The notes: generated by a model not told the origin, from the letters alone. Shown: positions 1 to 9,274, counted from the stretch's first letter. The stretch: DNA of 29,973 bases from a bacterium (GCA_021794255.1 JAJYRF010000093.1:1-29973); one strand, 5' to 3'. Numbers and translations are program-made.

Positions 1-244
1 TTATAAATTAACTAACTAAATAAATAAATAAATAAATAACAAATTATAAATTAACTAACTAAATAATTAACAAATTATAAATTAACTAACTAAATAAATA
101 AATAAATAACAAATTATAAAATAACTAACTAAATAAATAACAAATTATAAAATAACTAACTAAATAAATAAATAAATAAATAACAAATTATAAAATAACT
201 AAATAAATAACAAATTATAAAATAACTAAATAATTAAATATAAA
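1..244. repeat. Tandem array of about seven A/T-only units of variable length
   Basis: Units starting with TTATAAA begin at 1, 44, 75, 114, 145, 188 and 215 and usually end in AACAAA. Their lengths are 43, 31, 39, 31, 43, 27 and 30 bp. The differences between the first six are multiples of 4, caused by a varying number of internal TAAA tetramers. The remainder to 342 is AT-rich leader of aroD with no recognisable promoter. Stops occur in all frames, so it is non-coding. Confidence 0.85.
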
Positions 245-342
245 TTATAATATTTATATGCGATTATTAAATATATTTAATAATCATTAATATAAAAATA
301 TATAAAATAAAAACATAAGCATATACATAAACATAAAAAATT

Positions 343-1137
343 ATGATATTATCCAAAATTAATAAAAAACCATGTGTTTGTGCATCAATTGGAAACATAG
401 AAACCTCAAAAGTTATTTCTGCCGTTGAATATGCTATAAATAATAACTACTCATGCGTTGAAATTAGATTTGACCTTTTAAATGATTTTAATGAAGAATT
501 ATTATTTAACAAATATCTTCAAGAAATAATTTCTTACAGTGAAAAATTCAATTTTCCTATAATAGCAACTAAAAGAAATACTTATAAAGATATTAATAAT
601 ATTGAAAATAAATCTGATATACCCGATATAAATATAATGAATAAATTATCTTTTTTAAAAAAATTGATAGATAATGGAATAAAAACAGTTGATATTGAAC
701 AAGATGCGACTGACAAATATTTAATCGCCGATTTTATAGAATTTGCGCATAGCAAAAATTCCGAGGTTATTTTATCGGTGCATGATTTCAACTCTTTTAT
801 TAATTTGGAAAAAGCAATGCAATTTTATATTGAAGCAAGCTATCTGAAAGCAGATTTTTTTAAAATGGCGGCGCTTATTGCGTCAAAGCAGGAAATGCTT
901 GATATACTATCTATTTGTAATAAAATAAATGAAGTCAGAAATTCAGATATTGAAAATTATCCTGAATTTATAATTTTCGGAATGGGAGATAAAGGAAAAT
1001 TAACGCGGATTCTTTCATTGAATTACGGCTCTTTTTTGGTTTATTGTTCGATGGACAACGGCTTATCAACTGCTCCCGGTCAGCTAAACATTGATTTATT
1101 TAATAAAGTTTATAATTCTTGTAATCTTATATTGTAA
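343..1137 (+). CDS. aroD: Type I 3-dehydroquinate dehydratase
   Basis: Cytoplasmic shikimate-pathway enzyme that dehydrates 3-dehydroquinate to 3-dehydroshikimate through a Schiff base. At 264 aa it has the usual length of the type I (AroD) family. Visible active-site residues are E40, R42 and D44 in the VEIRFD strand, H147 in SVHDF, the Schiff-base lysine K174 in FFKMA, R222 in LTRIL and Q247 in APGQ. The order and spacing match the family. The ATG has no clear Shine-Dalgarno; the leader is A/T-only sequence following the tandem array. The next gene on the same strand (pilB) starts 184 bp later, so co-transcription is uncertain. Nothing nearby belongs to the same pathway. Confidence 0.93.
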   Translation: MILSKINKKPCVCASIGNIETSKVISAVEYAINNNYSCVEIRFDLLNDFNEELLFNKYLQEIISYSEKFNFPIIATKRNTYKDINNIENKSDIPDINIMNKLSFLKKLIDNGIKTVDIEQDATDKYLIADFIEFAHSKNSEVILSVHDFNSFINLEKAMQFYIEASYLKADFFKMAALIASKQEMLDILSICNKINEVRNSDIENYPEFIIFGMGDKGKLTRILSLNYGSFLVYCSMDNGLSTAPGQLNIDLFNKVYNSCNLIL

Positions 1138-1321
1138 TTTCTTCATTCTTTATTTTTATTTCTTGTTAATTATTCTTTATTAATTAATTATATATTATTT
1201 TTTATTATAATAATTTTATTTATAACAAATAATAATTAAATATGTGAATTATCTTTTATATATTTTTATATATAAAGTTTACTTTTAATTTTCACTTTTA
1301 GGATTTTATTAATAAAAGAAT

Positions 1322-3073
1322 ATGGCAATTTTGAACAATTTGTTGAAATCAAAAAAACTTGGGGAAATTTTAATCGATTCCAAACTTCTTAACGCAACAC
1401 AATTGGAATACGCTCTTATCGAAGCAAAAAAAAGAAATATGAGGCTCGGCGCCGCTTTAGTCGCTCTTAATGTCTTATCGGAAAACAGTATAATTGACGC
1501 TTTGTCGCAGCAGCTGAACATTAAAAAAATAGAATTATCAAAAATAGCTATTGATCCTGCAGTCGGCAAAATTTTGTCCGAAACTCTATCCAGACAGTTC
1601 AAAATGGTCGGAATTAATCTTTACGGAAATACTCTGACGGTCGTGCTGTCCGACCCTTTAAATGTTTTTGCGGTAGATGCTTTAAAAAAAGCCGTAAATT
1701 ATGATATAGAAATTGCAGTCGCAAGAGAGCATGAAATACTCAGGGCTGTTGATTTTGTTTATTCCGCTAAAGATATAATAAAAGCCGATAAAAATGAAAA
1801 CATAAGTCTCAATTTAAACAAAGAGCTACAGAAAAATATCGGGACAGCTTCAGTCTTTGGTGCACCATCATCAGTAAATATCGAAATAAATAAAGAAATT
1901 ATAGAATCTGAAGATATAAATATAATTAAATTAGTTAACGATATAATAGTTTCGGCATCCAAAAACAGAGCTTCGGATATACATATAGAACCTTTAGAAG
2001 ATGAAATTTTAATTAGAGAAAGGATAGATGGCGAACTTTTTGAAACTAAAAAAATCCCGAAACAATTTATTAATTCTTTGATTGCGAGAATTAAAATAAT
2101 GTCTAATATGGATATAGCAGAAAAAAGAAATGCTCAGGATTCAAGATTTAATATTACGCTTTCTGGAAAAGAACTTGATATAAGAGTTTCCGTACTGCCC
2201 ACTATAAACGGAGAAAAAGCGGTTCTCAGAATATTGGATAAATCATCTAAGATAAACAAAATCTCAGAATCTGCCGATATAGATAATAAAACAAAAGATA
2301 AAATATTAAAATTAGTAAATAAAAAATACGGTTTATTTTTGATAACCGGACCCACTGGCTCAGGTAAAACAACAACCGCTTATTCTATTTTAACAGAATT
2401 AAATAAAATAAACAAAAATTTAGTTACGGTTGAAAACCCTGTTGAATATAAAATAAAATATATAAATCAAGTTGAAGCGAACCTTAAAGGGGGGATGTTT
2501 TTTGCCAATATTTTAAGATCTGTTTTAAGACAGGACCCTGATATTATACTTGTCGGAGAAATAAGAGATGTAGAAACCGCGAAAATAGCAATACAGGCTT
2601 CGCTGACAGGCCATTTTGTTATTTCAACGCTGCATACGCAGGATGCTTCAAGTACAATATCAAGATTGATAGATATGGAAATAGAACCATTTTTAATAGC
2701 TTCTTCTATTATCGGCATTATAGGACAAAGACTGCTAAAAAAACTTTGCGATAAATGCAAAGAACCCTTTAGCCCTGATGCCGAATTATTAAAAGAATTA
2801 GGTTTGCCTGAAAATAAAACGGTTTATTTTTATAAAGAAAAAGGCTGCCCTGAATGCAGAGGGACAGGATTTAAAGGAAGAATCCCAATATATGAATTAT
2901 TAATTCCGGACAGAAATTTACAAAAATTAATTTTAGAAAAAGCGGATGCTTCTATTATAAGAGATACCGCGGTTAAAAACGGTTTTACGACATTAAGAAA
3001 ACATGGCATATTAATTGTATTAGAAGGGCTTACTACTATTGAAGAAGTTCTTCAGGCAACACAGGATATTTAA
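1322..3073 (+). CDS. pilB: Type IV pilus assembly ATPase PilB (GspE/PulE superfamily)
   Basis: Cytoplasmic hexameric ATPase that powers pilus extension (or the related type II secretion motor). Its 583 aa show an N-terminal MshEN-type domain (about 10-150), the N2 domain with ASDIHIEP (217-224), Walker A GPTGSGKT (343-350), Walker B DPDIILVGEIRD (405-416), the His box around H431-H438, and a zinc tetracysteine C476, C479, C509, C512 ending in CRGTGFKGR. The presence of both MshEN and tetracysteine fits PilB/GspE and argues against the retraction ATPase PilT. pilC follows 244 bp downstream on the same strand, the usual PilB-(PilT)-PilC order without PilT. No pilin, PilM-Q or GspD is nearby, so pilus versus secretion use is inferred; PilB is the more likely reading. 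Confidence 0.93.
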   Translation: MAILNNLLKSKKLGEILIDSKLLNATQLEYALIEAKKRNMRLGAALVALNVLSENSIIDALSQQLNIKKIELSKIAIDPAVGKILSETLSRQFKMVGINLYGNTLTVVLSDPLNVFAVDALKKAVNYDIEIAVAREHEILRAVDFVYSAKDIIKADKNENISLNLNKELQKNIGTASVFGAPSSVNIEINKEIIESEDINIIKLVNDIIVSASKNRASDIHIEPLEDEILIRERIDGELFETKKIPKQFINSLIARIKIMSNMDIAEKRNAQDSRFNITLSGKELDIRVSVLPTINGEKAVLRILDKSSKINKISESADIDNKTKDKILKLVNKKYGLFLITGPTGSGKTTTAYSILTELNKINKNLVTVENPVEYKIKYINQVEANLKGGMFFANILRSVLRQDPDIILVGEIRDVETAKIAIQASLTGHFVISTLHTQDASSTISRLIDMEIEPFLIASSIIGIIGQRLLKKLCDKCKEPFSPDAELLKELGLPENKTVYFYKEKGCPECRGTGFKGRIPIYELLIPDRNLQKLILEKADASIIRDTAVKNGFTTLRKHGILIVLEGLTTIEEVLQATQDI

Positions 3074-3203
3074 ATAAATATTTATATTGAGAAATAAATA
3101 AATGTTATTACGTTTTTAATAAAATTTTTAATAGAAACGGTATCTTTATATTATATATATTATATTATTATTTAATAAATTTTACTATTTTATATTTTTT
3201 ATA

Positions 3204-3244
3204 TTTATATTTATTATATTATAATATAATATAATAAATATAAA
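3204..3244. repeat. 41-bp near-perfect A/T palindrome between pilB and pilC
   Basis: Twenty-base arms are exact reverse complements around one central base (3224). The rest of the 244-bp spacer (3074-3317) is AT-rich without a recognisable gene. It could form a cruciform or an RNA hairpin of A-U pairs between pilB and pilC; no U-tract-plus-GC-stem terminator is present. Confidence 0.7.
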
Positions 3245-3317
3245 ACTCATTAGCGTAATAATTAGCGCAATAAAAAGTAATATAATAATATTAATTTAAA
3301 AATTAACATAATAAAAA

Positions 3318-4529
3318 ATGCCGACTTATATTTACAGAGCAAGAGACAGATTTGGAAAATTGGTTGTCGGTCAAATTGACGCCGCTTCCTTGATTGCAGC
3401 CGAAAAAAATATTGAAAATTTTAAGCTAATTCCATTATCGCTAGAAGAAAAATCAAGTATTTCAATGAGCGAACTTATACCGTCTTTTCAATCTATATCA
3501 AAAAAAGACATAATTATTTTTTCACGCCAGCTTGCTACTTTATATCAGTCGGGCGTTCCTATCAGCAAAAGTTTAACTTCTTTAATAGAATTTACGAGAA
3601 ATAAAAAATTAAAAATTATTCTTCAAGAAGTTAAAGATGATATAGAAAGCGGTCAAACATTAGCAAAAAGTCTCGGCAGTCATCCAAAAATATTTTCTGA
3701 AATATACGTTAATATGGTAGAAGTAGGGGAATCAACCGGTCTTTTATATGATGTTTTAGTCAGGATTGCTTTGCTTATGGAAAAAGAAATGACAATTAAA
3801 ACAAAAGTGAAAAGTGCGACATTTTATCCAAAATTAGTTATTGCCGCAATAATTATTGCAACAGCGGTATTGATTGGATTTGTTATTCCTAAATTTGCAA
3901 TGCTTTACAGCAGTTTTAACGTGCCGCTTCCCCTTGAAACCAGAATTTTAGTTGCAATTTCCAATTTTTTTGTTAGTTATTGGTATATTATGTTAGCAAT
4001 TTTTGCAGCATTAATTATTTCAGTTAAACTTTATTTAAACTCGGCCAAAGGAAGATTATGGTGGGATGAATATAAATTAAAAATACCTATATTCGGAAGT
4101 ATTTTTTATAAATCTATGATGGGTCAATTTACAAGAATTTTTGGTCTTTTATTTAAAAGCGGCATACCCGTCAACAGGGCATTTGAACTTATAAGAAATG
4201 CCGTAGAAAATAAATATTTTACAAAAAAAATAGATGAATTACAGGAAGAAATTACAAGAGGCAAATCTATTACCCAGAGTTTTATAGATTCAAAAATATT
4301 TTCTCCTATAATAATCCAGATGATAAGCGTGGGCGAAGAAACAGGACATATAGACGAAATGCTTAATAAAGTAGCCGATTATTTTGACGAAGATTTAGAC
4401 CATCAATTAAGCATATTGCAAGCTTCTATAGAACCTATCCTTTTAAGCATTATATTCGGGATGGTTTTATTTTTAGCGCTTGCTATTTATCTTCCTATAA
4501 TAGACGTTATAAATTTTGTTAAAAAATAA
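3318..4529 (+). CDS. pilC: Type IV pilus inner-membrane platform protein PilC (GspF family)
   Basis: Polytopic inner-membrane protein on which the PilB motor acts. The 403-aa length is normal. It begins with the typical MPTYIYRARDRFGKLVVGQ and contains two T2SSF repeats, about 63-190 and 265-390, each opening with the FSRQLATLYQSGVPI / FTRIFGLLFKSGIPV signature and carrying the GE(S/E)TG motif (VEVGESTG, ISVGEETG). Three hydrophobic membrane segments lie near 170-190, 213-238 and 373-395. The start ATG follows A/T-only sequence with no good ribosome site. It pairs with pilB upstream, so the two form a motor and platform. A UDP-sugar enzyme lies convergent downstream. Confidence 0.93.
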   Translation: MPTYIYRARDRFGKLVVGQIDAASLIAAEKNIENFKLIPLSLEEKSSISMSELIPSFQSISKKDIIIFSRQLATLYQSGVPISKSLTSLIEFTRNKKLKIILQEVKDDIESGQTLAKSLGSHPKIFSEIYVNMVEVGESTGLLYDVLVRIALLMEKEMTIKTKVKSATFYPKLVIAAIIIATAVLIGFVIPKFAMLYSSFNVPLPLETRILVAISNFFVSYWYIMLAIFAALIISVKLYLNSAKGRLWWDEYKLKIPIFGSIFYKSMMGQFTRIFGLLFKSGIPVNRAFELIRNAVENKYFTKKIDELQEEITRGKSITQSFIDSKIFSPIIIQMISVGEETGHIDEMLNKVADYFDEDLDHQLSILQASIEPILLSIIFGMVLFLALAIYLPIIDVINFVKK

Positions 4530-4586
4530 AAACATAATAAAATATATATATACTATATAATGTAATAATATCATTTGGACTAATAA

Positions 4587-4720
4587 TTTTAACTCAACTT
4601 CACCATTTTCATTATTCCACAATTATAACTCACCGATATTATTATATTATATTTTTTATTTTGTAGTCCCCTATAACAATATTAACATGCTGCCTGCAAT
4701 TATAATGAAGTTGGGTTAAA
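4587..4720. repeat. MITE-like inverted-repeat element between convergent genes
   Basis: The left arm TTTTAACTCAACTTCA (4587-4602) is nearly the reverse complement of the right arm TGAAGTTGGGTTAAA (4706-4720), with one internal mismatch that would be a G-U pair in RNA. The 103-bp interior has no open reading frame. The right arm abuts the stop codon of the UDP-glucuronate decarboxylase gene. It could be a miniature mobile element or a large bidirectional hairpin serving both convergent genes. No target-site duplication was recognised. Confidence 0.45.
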
Positions 4721-4721
4721 C

Positions 4722-5654
4722 TTAAACTCCTAATTTTTTCTTAAAATATTCAATAGTTGATTTTAAACCGCTTTCTATATCTACTTTTGGGTTATAGCCT
4801 AATTTTTCTTTTGCTAAAGTTAAGTCGGGGCGTCTCTGGATAGGGTCGTCCTTAGGCAGGTCTTTAAATACTATCTTTGATTTAGAATCAGTTAAAGACA
4901 ATACTAATTTTGCAAAATCTATTATAGTAAATTCATAAGTATTCCCAAGATTGACTGGACCAGTAAAATTTTTTGAGTTTTTCAAAAGCATAATTCCGTC
5001 AACTAAATCAGAAATATAGCAAAAAGAACGATTTTGCTTCCCGTTTCCGTAAACTGTCAAGTCAATTCCTTTTAATGCCTGAACTATAAAATTTGAAACT
5101 ACCCTTCCGTCATTTTCAAGCATCTTTGGACCATATGTATTAAAAACCCGCGCTATTTTAATATCTATGCCGTAAGTCCTACAATAATCAAACATAATTG
5201 TTTCCGCGGCTCTTTTCCCTTCATCGTAACAAGACCTTATTGAAGCAGGATTAACATTTCCATAATAAGTCTCAGGCTGCGGATGGACTAAAGGAGAGCC
5301 GTAAACTTCAGATGTGGAAGTGTGCAATACGGAAATATTTAATCTCTTTGCGTTTTCCATAACATTAAAAATACCGAAAACATTATCTTTCATTGTTTTA
5401 AGAGGGTCTTTCTGGTAGAAAGGAACAGAAGCGGGACAGGCAAGATTAATAATGAAATCGGCTTCAATATTAAAATATTCCGATATATCGTGTCTTATTA
5501 TTTCAAAATTAGGACTATCTTTAAATTCTGCGATATTTTCCTTAGACCCTGTAAAAAAATTATCCATACATAAAACTTCATTGCCTTCGTCTAAAAGTCT
5601 TCCGCATAAATTAGATCCGATAAAACCTGCGCCGCCTGTAATTAAAATTTTCAT
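4722..5654 (-). CDS. UDP-glucuronate decarboxylase (UDP-xylose synthase), SDR family
   Basis: NAD-dependent extended short-chain dehydrogenase that converts UDP-glucuronate to UDP-xylose, a precursor for surface polysaccharide or LPS. The 310 aa open with the Rossmann motif GGAGFIG (7-13). Family marks of UDP-xylose synthases follow: LACPAS (71-76), TSTSEVYGSPLVHPQPE (112-128), YGNVNP, and RSCYDEGKR with catalytic Y143 and K147. Plain dehydratases or epimerases lack the NVNP...RSCYDEGKR combination. A GGAG ribosome site (minus strand, 5669-5666) lies 11 nt before the ATG. It stands alone on its strand; the tandem array at 5841-6034 separates it from the corrin cluster upstream. Confidence 0.92.
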   Translation of the reverse strand: MKILITGGAGFIGSNLCGRLLDEGNEVLCMDNFFTGSKENIAEFKDSPNFEIIRHDISEYFNIEADFIINLACPASVPFYQKDPLKTMKDNVFGIFNVMENAKRLNISVLHTSTSEVYGSPLVHPQPETYYGNVNPASIRSCYDEGKRAAETIMFDYCRTYGIDIKIARVFNTYGPKMLENDGRVVSNFIVQALKGIDLTVYGNGKQNRSFCYISDLVDGIMLLKNSKNFTGPVNLGNTYEFTIIDFAKLVLSLTDSKSKIVFKDLPKDDPIQRRPDLTLAKEKLGYNPKVDIESGLKSTIEYFKKKLGV

Positions 5655-5840
5655 AATATCTAATTCTCCGATATTTATTTTATTTATATATATTTAATAT
5701 TGGCTTTTAAACTATTTAGTTTTAAAAACATTTTTAGAAATATTTAGAAAAAACAATTATAATATTTTTGCTCAATATATATAATTAATTATAATTAATT
5801 ATATATAGACTATGGATTATAAATTATAGACTATAATTTA

Positions 5841-6034
5841 TAGATTATAAGTTATTATAAGTTATAGGTTATATAATTCATAGATTATAAGTTATTATAA
5901 GTTATAGGTTATATAATTTATAGATTATAAGTTATTATAAGTTATAGGTTATATAATTCATAGATTATAAGTTATTATAAGTTATAGGTTATATAATTTA
6001 TAGATTATAGAATATAGAATATAGAATATAGAAT
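5841..6034. repeat. Four 40-bp tandem repeats followed by four 7-bp repeats
   Basis: Exact 40-bp units begin at 5841, 5881, 5921 and 5961 (each opens TAGATTATAAGTT). They differ only at base 39, which alternates C, T, C, T, so the array reads as an 80-bp unit present twice. Four copies of ATAGAAT follow at 6007-6034. The rest of the 385-bp spacer (5655-5840) is AT-rich with related partial motifs and no gene. There are no unique spacers, so it is not a CRISPR array. Confidence 0.92.
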
Positions 6035-6039
6035 AGTTT

Positions 6040-7020
6040 TTATAAATTATATTTATTGCCATACCCTCTTCTTGTAATCATGTAGAAATCTTTTACAAAT
6101 GTTGTACTGTTGCCTACGATAATAGTCGTATTCATATTGATTAAATCAAATTCGTCTATATGCTCAAGGGTTGTGATAACTATTTCTTCATCAGGTCTTG
6201 AAGCTGATTTCACAATTGCGGAAGGTCTATTTTTATCAATATTTTTTAATAAAATTTTTTTAGCATTTGTTAATTCATCTCTTCTTTTAGCACTTTTAGG
6301 GTTGTAAATAATTATAACAAAATCACTTTTTGATGCAAAGTCTAATCTTTTTTCAATGTCTTTCCATGGGGTTAACAAATTGGATAGCGAAATAACGCAA
6401 AAATCATTCATAATCGGGGCGCCTACCGAACATGCGGCGGCGCAAAAAGCAGGGATGCCTGATATAAAATCTAAAGGAATTTTACCTATTAACGATTTTT
6501 TTTCCAATAGCTCTAAAAGAAGTCCGCTCATACCGTAAATACCTGCATCGCCTCCGGAAATAACTGCGACGTTTTCGCCTTCCGTCGATTTATTTATTGC
6601 CGCTTCGCATCTTGCAATTTCATCTTTCATATTAAAATGCAGTTTTTTCTGCTCTTCTCTCAACAAGTTGCTAATTTGTTTAAGATAAGTAGAATAGCCT
6701 ATAATAACACTGCATTCTTCTATTGCTTCAACTGCAGCTTTTGTTAAATATTTAATATCTCCTGGACCTGTTCCAACTAAAGTAATTTTGCCGTATTTTA
6801 TATTATGGCTGCTGCTGATATTATGTTTTTCAGGTGGCAAATTATCGTCAATAGCTATTTTATTTATATTATGATTTACGCCGCTATTATGACTATTGTC
6901 GCAGTTATAATTTGTATTATTACTATTACTGCTATCATTAATACTATTGCTATTATTATTGTTTACACTTGCCGCTATATTGCCACTGCTATTGTTGTAT
7001 TTCCTTTTTTCTTTTTGCAT
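6040..7020 (-). CDS. cobJ: Precorrin-3B / cobalt-factor III C17-methyltransferase (CobJ/CbiH)
   Basis: SAM-dependent enzyme that methylates C17 and contracts the corrin ring; with cbiG and cbiD beside it, the oxygen-independent route (CbiH) applies. The catalytic domain starts near residue 76 with LVGTGPGD (81-88) and carries SGGDAGIYGM (155-164), FISGIPAFCAAACSVGAPIMNDF and FVIIIYNPKSAKRRDEL, all typical of CobJ/CbiH. Residues 1-75 are an extra Asn/Ser-rich tail (runs such as NNNNSNSINDSSNSNN) absent from usual CobJ proteins of about 250 aa. The start is supported by an AAGGAG ribosome site 8 nt upstream inside the end of cbiG, and no ATG or GTG lies between the tail and the domain, so the tail is probably translated. 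It overlaps cbiG by 46 bp and is the last gene of the cluster. Confidence 0.92.
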   Translation of the reverse strand: MQKEKRKYNNSSGNIAASVNNNNSNSINDSSNSNNTNYNCDNSHNSGVNHNINKIAIDDNLPPEKHNISSSHNIKYGKITLVGTGPGDIKYLTKAAVEAIEECSVIIGYSTYLKQISNLLREEQKKLHFNMKDEIARCEAAINKSTEGENVAVISGGDAGIYGMSGLLLELLEKKSLIGKIPLDFISGIPAFCAAACSVGAPIMNDFCVISLSNLLTPWKDIEKRLDFASKSDFVIIIYNPKSAKRRDELTNAKKILLKNIDKNRPSAIVKSASRPDEEIVITTLEHIDEFDLINMNTTIIVGNSTTFVKDFYMITRRGYGNKYNL

Positions 7021-8474
7021 ATCAATAACTCCTTATTTATATTAGAGGATAAAAGTGCGCACGGTTCACAGACCGAGTATGCGCCCGTGTAGCGAAAACA
7101 AGCGGATTCAGTAATTATATCTGTATTTAAAGCATAATCAGTATTTTTATTTAATTTTTTATCAGGATTTGAATTTTTATTCAAAACGGAGCTTATACCA
7201 TAATTTAGATTTGTTTTTTTGGCTGTATTAAAACTTAAATTTAAATTTATATTATAGGTTATATCAGACCCGATATGCTTATTGGCGTCTGCATGTATTT
7301 TAAATTTATCTATTAAATTATTAACAAAATTATTGATTTCATCTTTAGAAAAAAAGTCAATATATTTTGCATATTTTTTAGCAAATTCTAAAATTCCTTT
7401 TTCTTCAGATTTAATATCTATTGTTCCTATATTTTTAATGGCGAGCATAGATAGATTATTTTCATTAAATATTTCTTCAATAAAATTTTCAATTTCTTCA
7501 AAAGACGTATTTTTATTACATCCTATTCCTACAGCCAAATTTCTTGGAAATAGCCTGCATATATTAACATCATGCAATCCGGCATATAATAATTCATCTA
7601 ACGCAAAATCAGATAACTCCAGAGCGTCTGTTCTATAAGAAATGGCTATAATATTTAACTTATTTGTATTTATATTTATATTTATATTTTTTTTTAATAT
7701 TTCTTTTATCCTGTTTTCAGTATATACAAATTGTATCTCTGAATTAAAATCAGCAAAATATTTTTTAATTTCTTTTTTAAATTCTTCGTTTTTATGCAAA
7801 ATATAGTCGGAGTCAGGAATAAAAATTATAAATTTTTCGTTATTTAGCGATGACTTATTAATATATTTTATACAATTTTTATTTTCAATATTTAAATTAA
7901 ATTTTTTTGCAAATAAATCCAACGAAAACTTATTTGAAACATCAGTGGCAGTCGTTATTACAGGAGTTGCGCCTATAATTTCGGCTATTCCGGCGGTCAG
8001 TTCATTAGCTCTTCCTATATGTCCCGAAAGTGCGCTTATAGCAAAATTGCCTTTTTCATCAATAACTATTACTCCGGGGTCAGATAACTTGCTTTTTATA
8101 AATGGAGATATAAGCCTTATAGCTGCTCCTAACGAAAGAAAGAAAATCAAAAAATCATACTCATTAAAAGCATATTCAATCTTTTCACGGTAATTAACAT
8201 TATTATAATTAAAAAATTCAAAACCGCCTGCATCAAAGCTTTTATAACCGCTTTCATAATGTTTCTCATAATTATTATTGCAGTTGCTTTTGCAGTTATT
8301 TTTATAGTTACTTTTGTAATTACCGTTATAATAACTATGCAGTCCGCAGGATATTTTTGATGCTAATCGTATACCGTTTTCGGTAAATGCAAATATAGCC
8401 GCTTTATTTATATAATTGCCAAAGTTATCGGCTTTCCTTTGCTTTCCTGAATGAGTGAAAAAAATCCTTGTCAT
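6975..8474 (-). CDS. cbiG: Cobalt-precorrin-5A hydrolase CbiG
   Basis: Opens the delta-lactone and releases the C2 unit as acetaldehyde in anaerobic corrin synthesis. The 499 aa contain a CbiG_N region with FLSLGAAIRLISPFIKSKL (112-130) and SALSGHIGRANELTAGIA (147-164), a middle region to about 305, and a CbiG_C domain from LAVGIGCNKNTS (311-322) to SVCEPCALLSS and GNTTIAVAI at the end. Two parts are unusual: a Tyr/Asn/Lys/Cys-rich insert at about 47-75 within the N-terminal domain, and an Asn-rich insert near 405-450 in the C domain. The first 23 residues overlap the 3' end of cobM (50 bp), no better start exists in frame, and no Shine-Dalgarno is seen. The real C-terminus overlaps the start of cobJ, so coupled translation is likely. 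Confidence 0.92.
   Translation of the reverse strand: MTRIFFTHSGKQRKADNFGNYINKAAIFAFTENGIRLASKISCGLHSYYNGNYKSNYKNNCKSNCNNNYEKHYESGYKSFDAGGFEFFNYNNVNYREKIEYAFNEYDFLIFFLSLGAAIRLISPFIKSKLSDPGVIVIDEKGNFAISALSGHIGRANELTAGIAEIIGATPVITTATDVSNKFSLDLFAKKFNLNIENKNCIKYINKSSLNNEKFIIFIPDSDYILHKNEEFKKEIKKYFADFNSEIQFVYTENRIKEILKKNINININTNKLNIIAISYRTDALELSDFALDELLYAGLHDVNICRLFPRNLAVGIGCNKNTSFEEIENFIEEIFNENNLSMLAIKNIGTIDIKSEEKGILEFAKKYAKYIDFFSKDEINNFVNNLIDKFKIHADANKHIGSDITYNINLNLSFNTAKKTNLNYGISSVLNKNSNPDKKLNKNTDYALNTDIITESACFRYTGAYSVCEPCALLSSNINKELLICKKKKGNTTIAVAI
7029..7034 (-). promoter_or_regulatory. Strong ribosome site deciding the cobJ start
   Basis: AAGGAG on the minus strand, 8 nt before the cobJ ATG at 7020 and inside the 3' end of cbiG. 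It is one of the best ribosome sites in the corrin cluster. It favours the long start that includes the Asn-rich tail. Confidence 0.8.
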
Positions 8475-9216
8475 ATAATTTAGATTTATGTTTTGTTAAA
8501 TATTTGCCTGCCAGCGCATCTCCTACTATTAAAACAGCCATATTTTTAATAGATTTAGTTTTTACGATGCTTGCAACATCTTTTAATTTACATTCTATAA
8601 GCATCTCCGATTTTAAAGACGCGTCTTTTGCTATTAAACAATAAGTATTTTCATTATAGCTTTCCAAAAGATCCGACGCTACCGAATCTATTAATCCGAA
8701 ACTTAAATATATAGCCATAGTAGCCTTATGGGATGCAAGACTTTTTATATCCTGCCCTTCCGGCAATTTTCCGGTTCTGCCTTCAGCCCTGCAAAAAATT
8801 ACTGCCTGAGAAATATCAGGCAATGTCAATGTAGATTTATTTGATGCGCAAGCGGCAAAAGCGGCGGTAACTCCGGGAATAATTTCATAACTTATACATT
8901 TTTCTTCAAGAGATGCGATTTGTTCGCTTATTGAAGAATAAAGCGACGAATCGCCTGCATGAAGAACTGACGTTAAATTGCCGGCTTTATACATTTCTTC
9001 AATTTTTTCGGCAATTTCTTCAAAGCACATACCGCTCATGTCGTACAATACGCAGTCGCATTTTAATATTTGCAATAACTCTTTATTTATTAAAGAACCG
9101 GCGTAAATAACACAATTGGATTCTTTTAAAATATTATAAGCTCTAATTGTTAATAATTCAGGGTCTCCCGGACCAGAACCGACAAAATAAATTTTATTTT
9201 TTTCAATATATTTCAT
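8425..9216 (-). CDS. cobM: Precorrin-4 / cobalt-precorrin-4 C11-methyltransferase (CobM/CbiF)
   Basis: SAM-dependent methylation at C11. At 263 aa it has normal length and, unlike its neighbours, no Asn-rich insert. Motifs: FVGSGPGDPELLT (11-23), VIYAGSLIN (36-44), LHAGDSSLYSS (85-95), IIPGVTAAFAACA and CRAEGRTGKLPEGQDI, the last being diagnostic for CobM/CbiF. The ATG has no visible Shine-Dalgarno; its leader contains the TTATGC hexamer array (9275-9340). It overlaps the following cbiG by 50 bp, which suggests the two are translated together. Confidence 0.95.
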   Translation of the reverse strand: MKYIEKNKIYFVGSGPGDPELLTIRAYNILKESNCVIYAGSLINKELLQILKCDCVLYDMSGMCFEEIAEKIEEMYKAGNLTSVLHAGDSSLYSSISEQIASLEEKCISYEIIPGVTAAFAACASNKSTLTLPDISQAVIFCRAEGRTGKLPEGQDIKSLASHKATMAIYLSFGLIDSVASDLLESYNENTYCLIAKDASLKSEMLIECKLKDVASIVKTKSIKNMAVLIVGDALAGKYLTKHKSKLYDKDFFHSFRKAKESR

Positions 9217-9274
9217 ATTTTATATTTTATAATTTGATATTTTTTTATATTACTTTTTATCTCAAATATATTAA

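Noticed and set aside
1..244. CRISPR array
   Set aside because: Units follow each other without unique spacers and vary only in tetramer number; no cas gene is present.
5841..6000. CRISPR array or plasmid iterons
   Set aside because: The 40-bp units are contiguous with no spacers, and no replication gene is nearby.
6805..7092. Ile-rich membrane-like frame on the plus strand
   Set aside because: It is the antisense of the Asn-rich tail of cobJ; AAT/AAC codons read backwards give Ile, Val and Leu. The same applies to 13453-13686 opposite cbiD.
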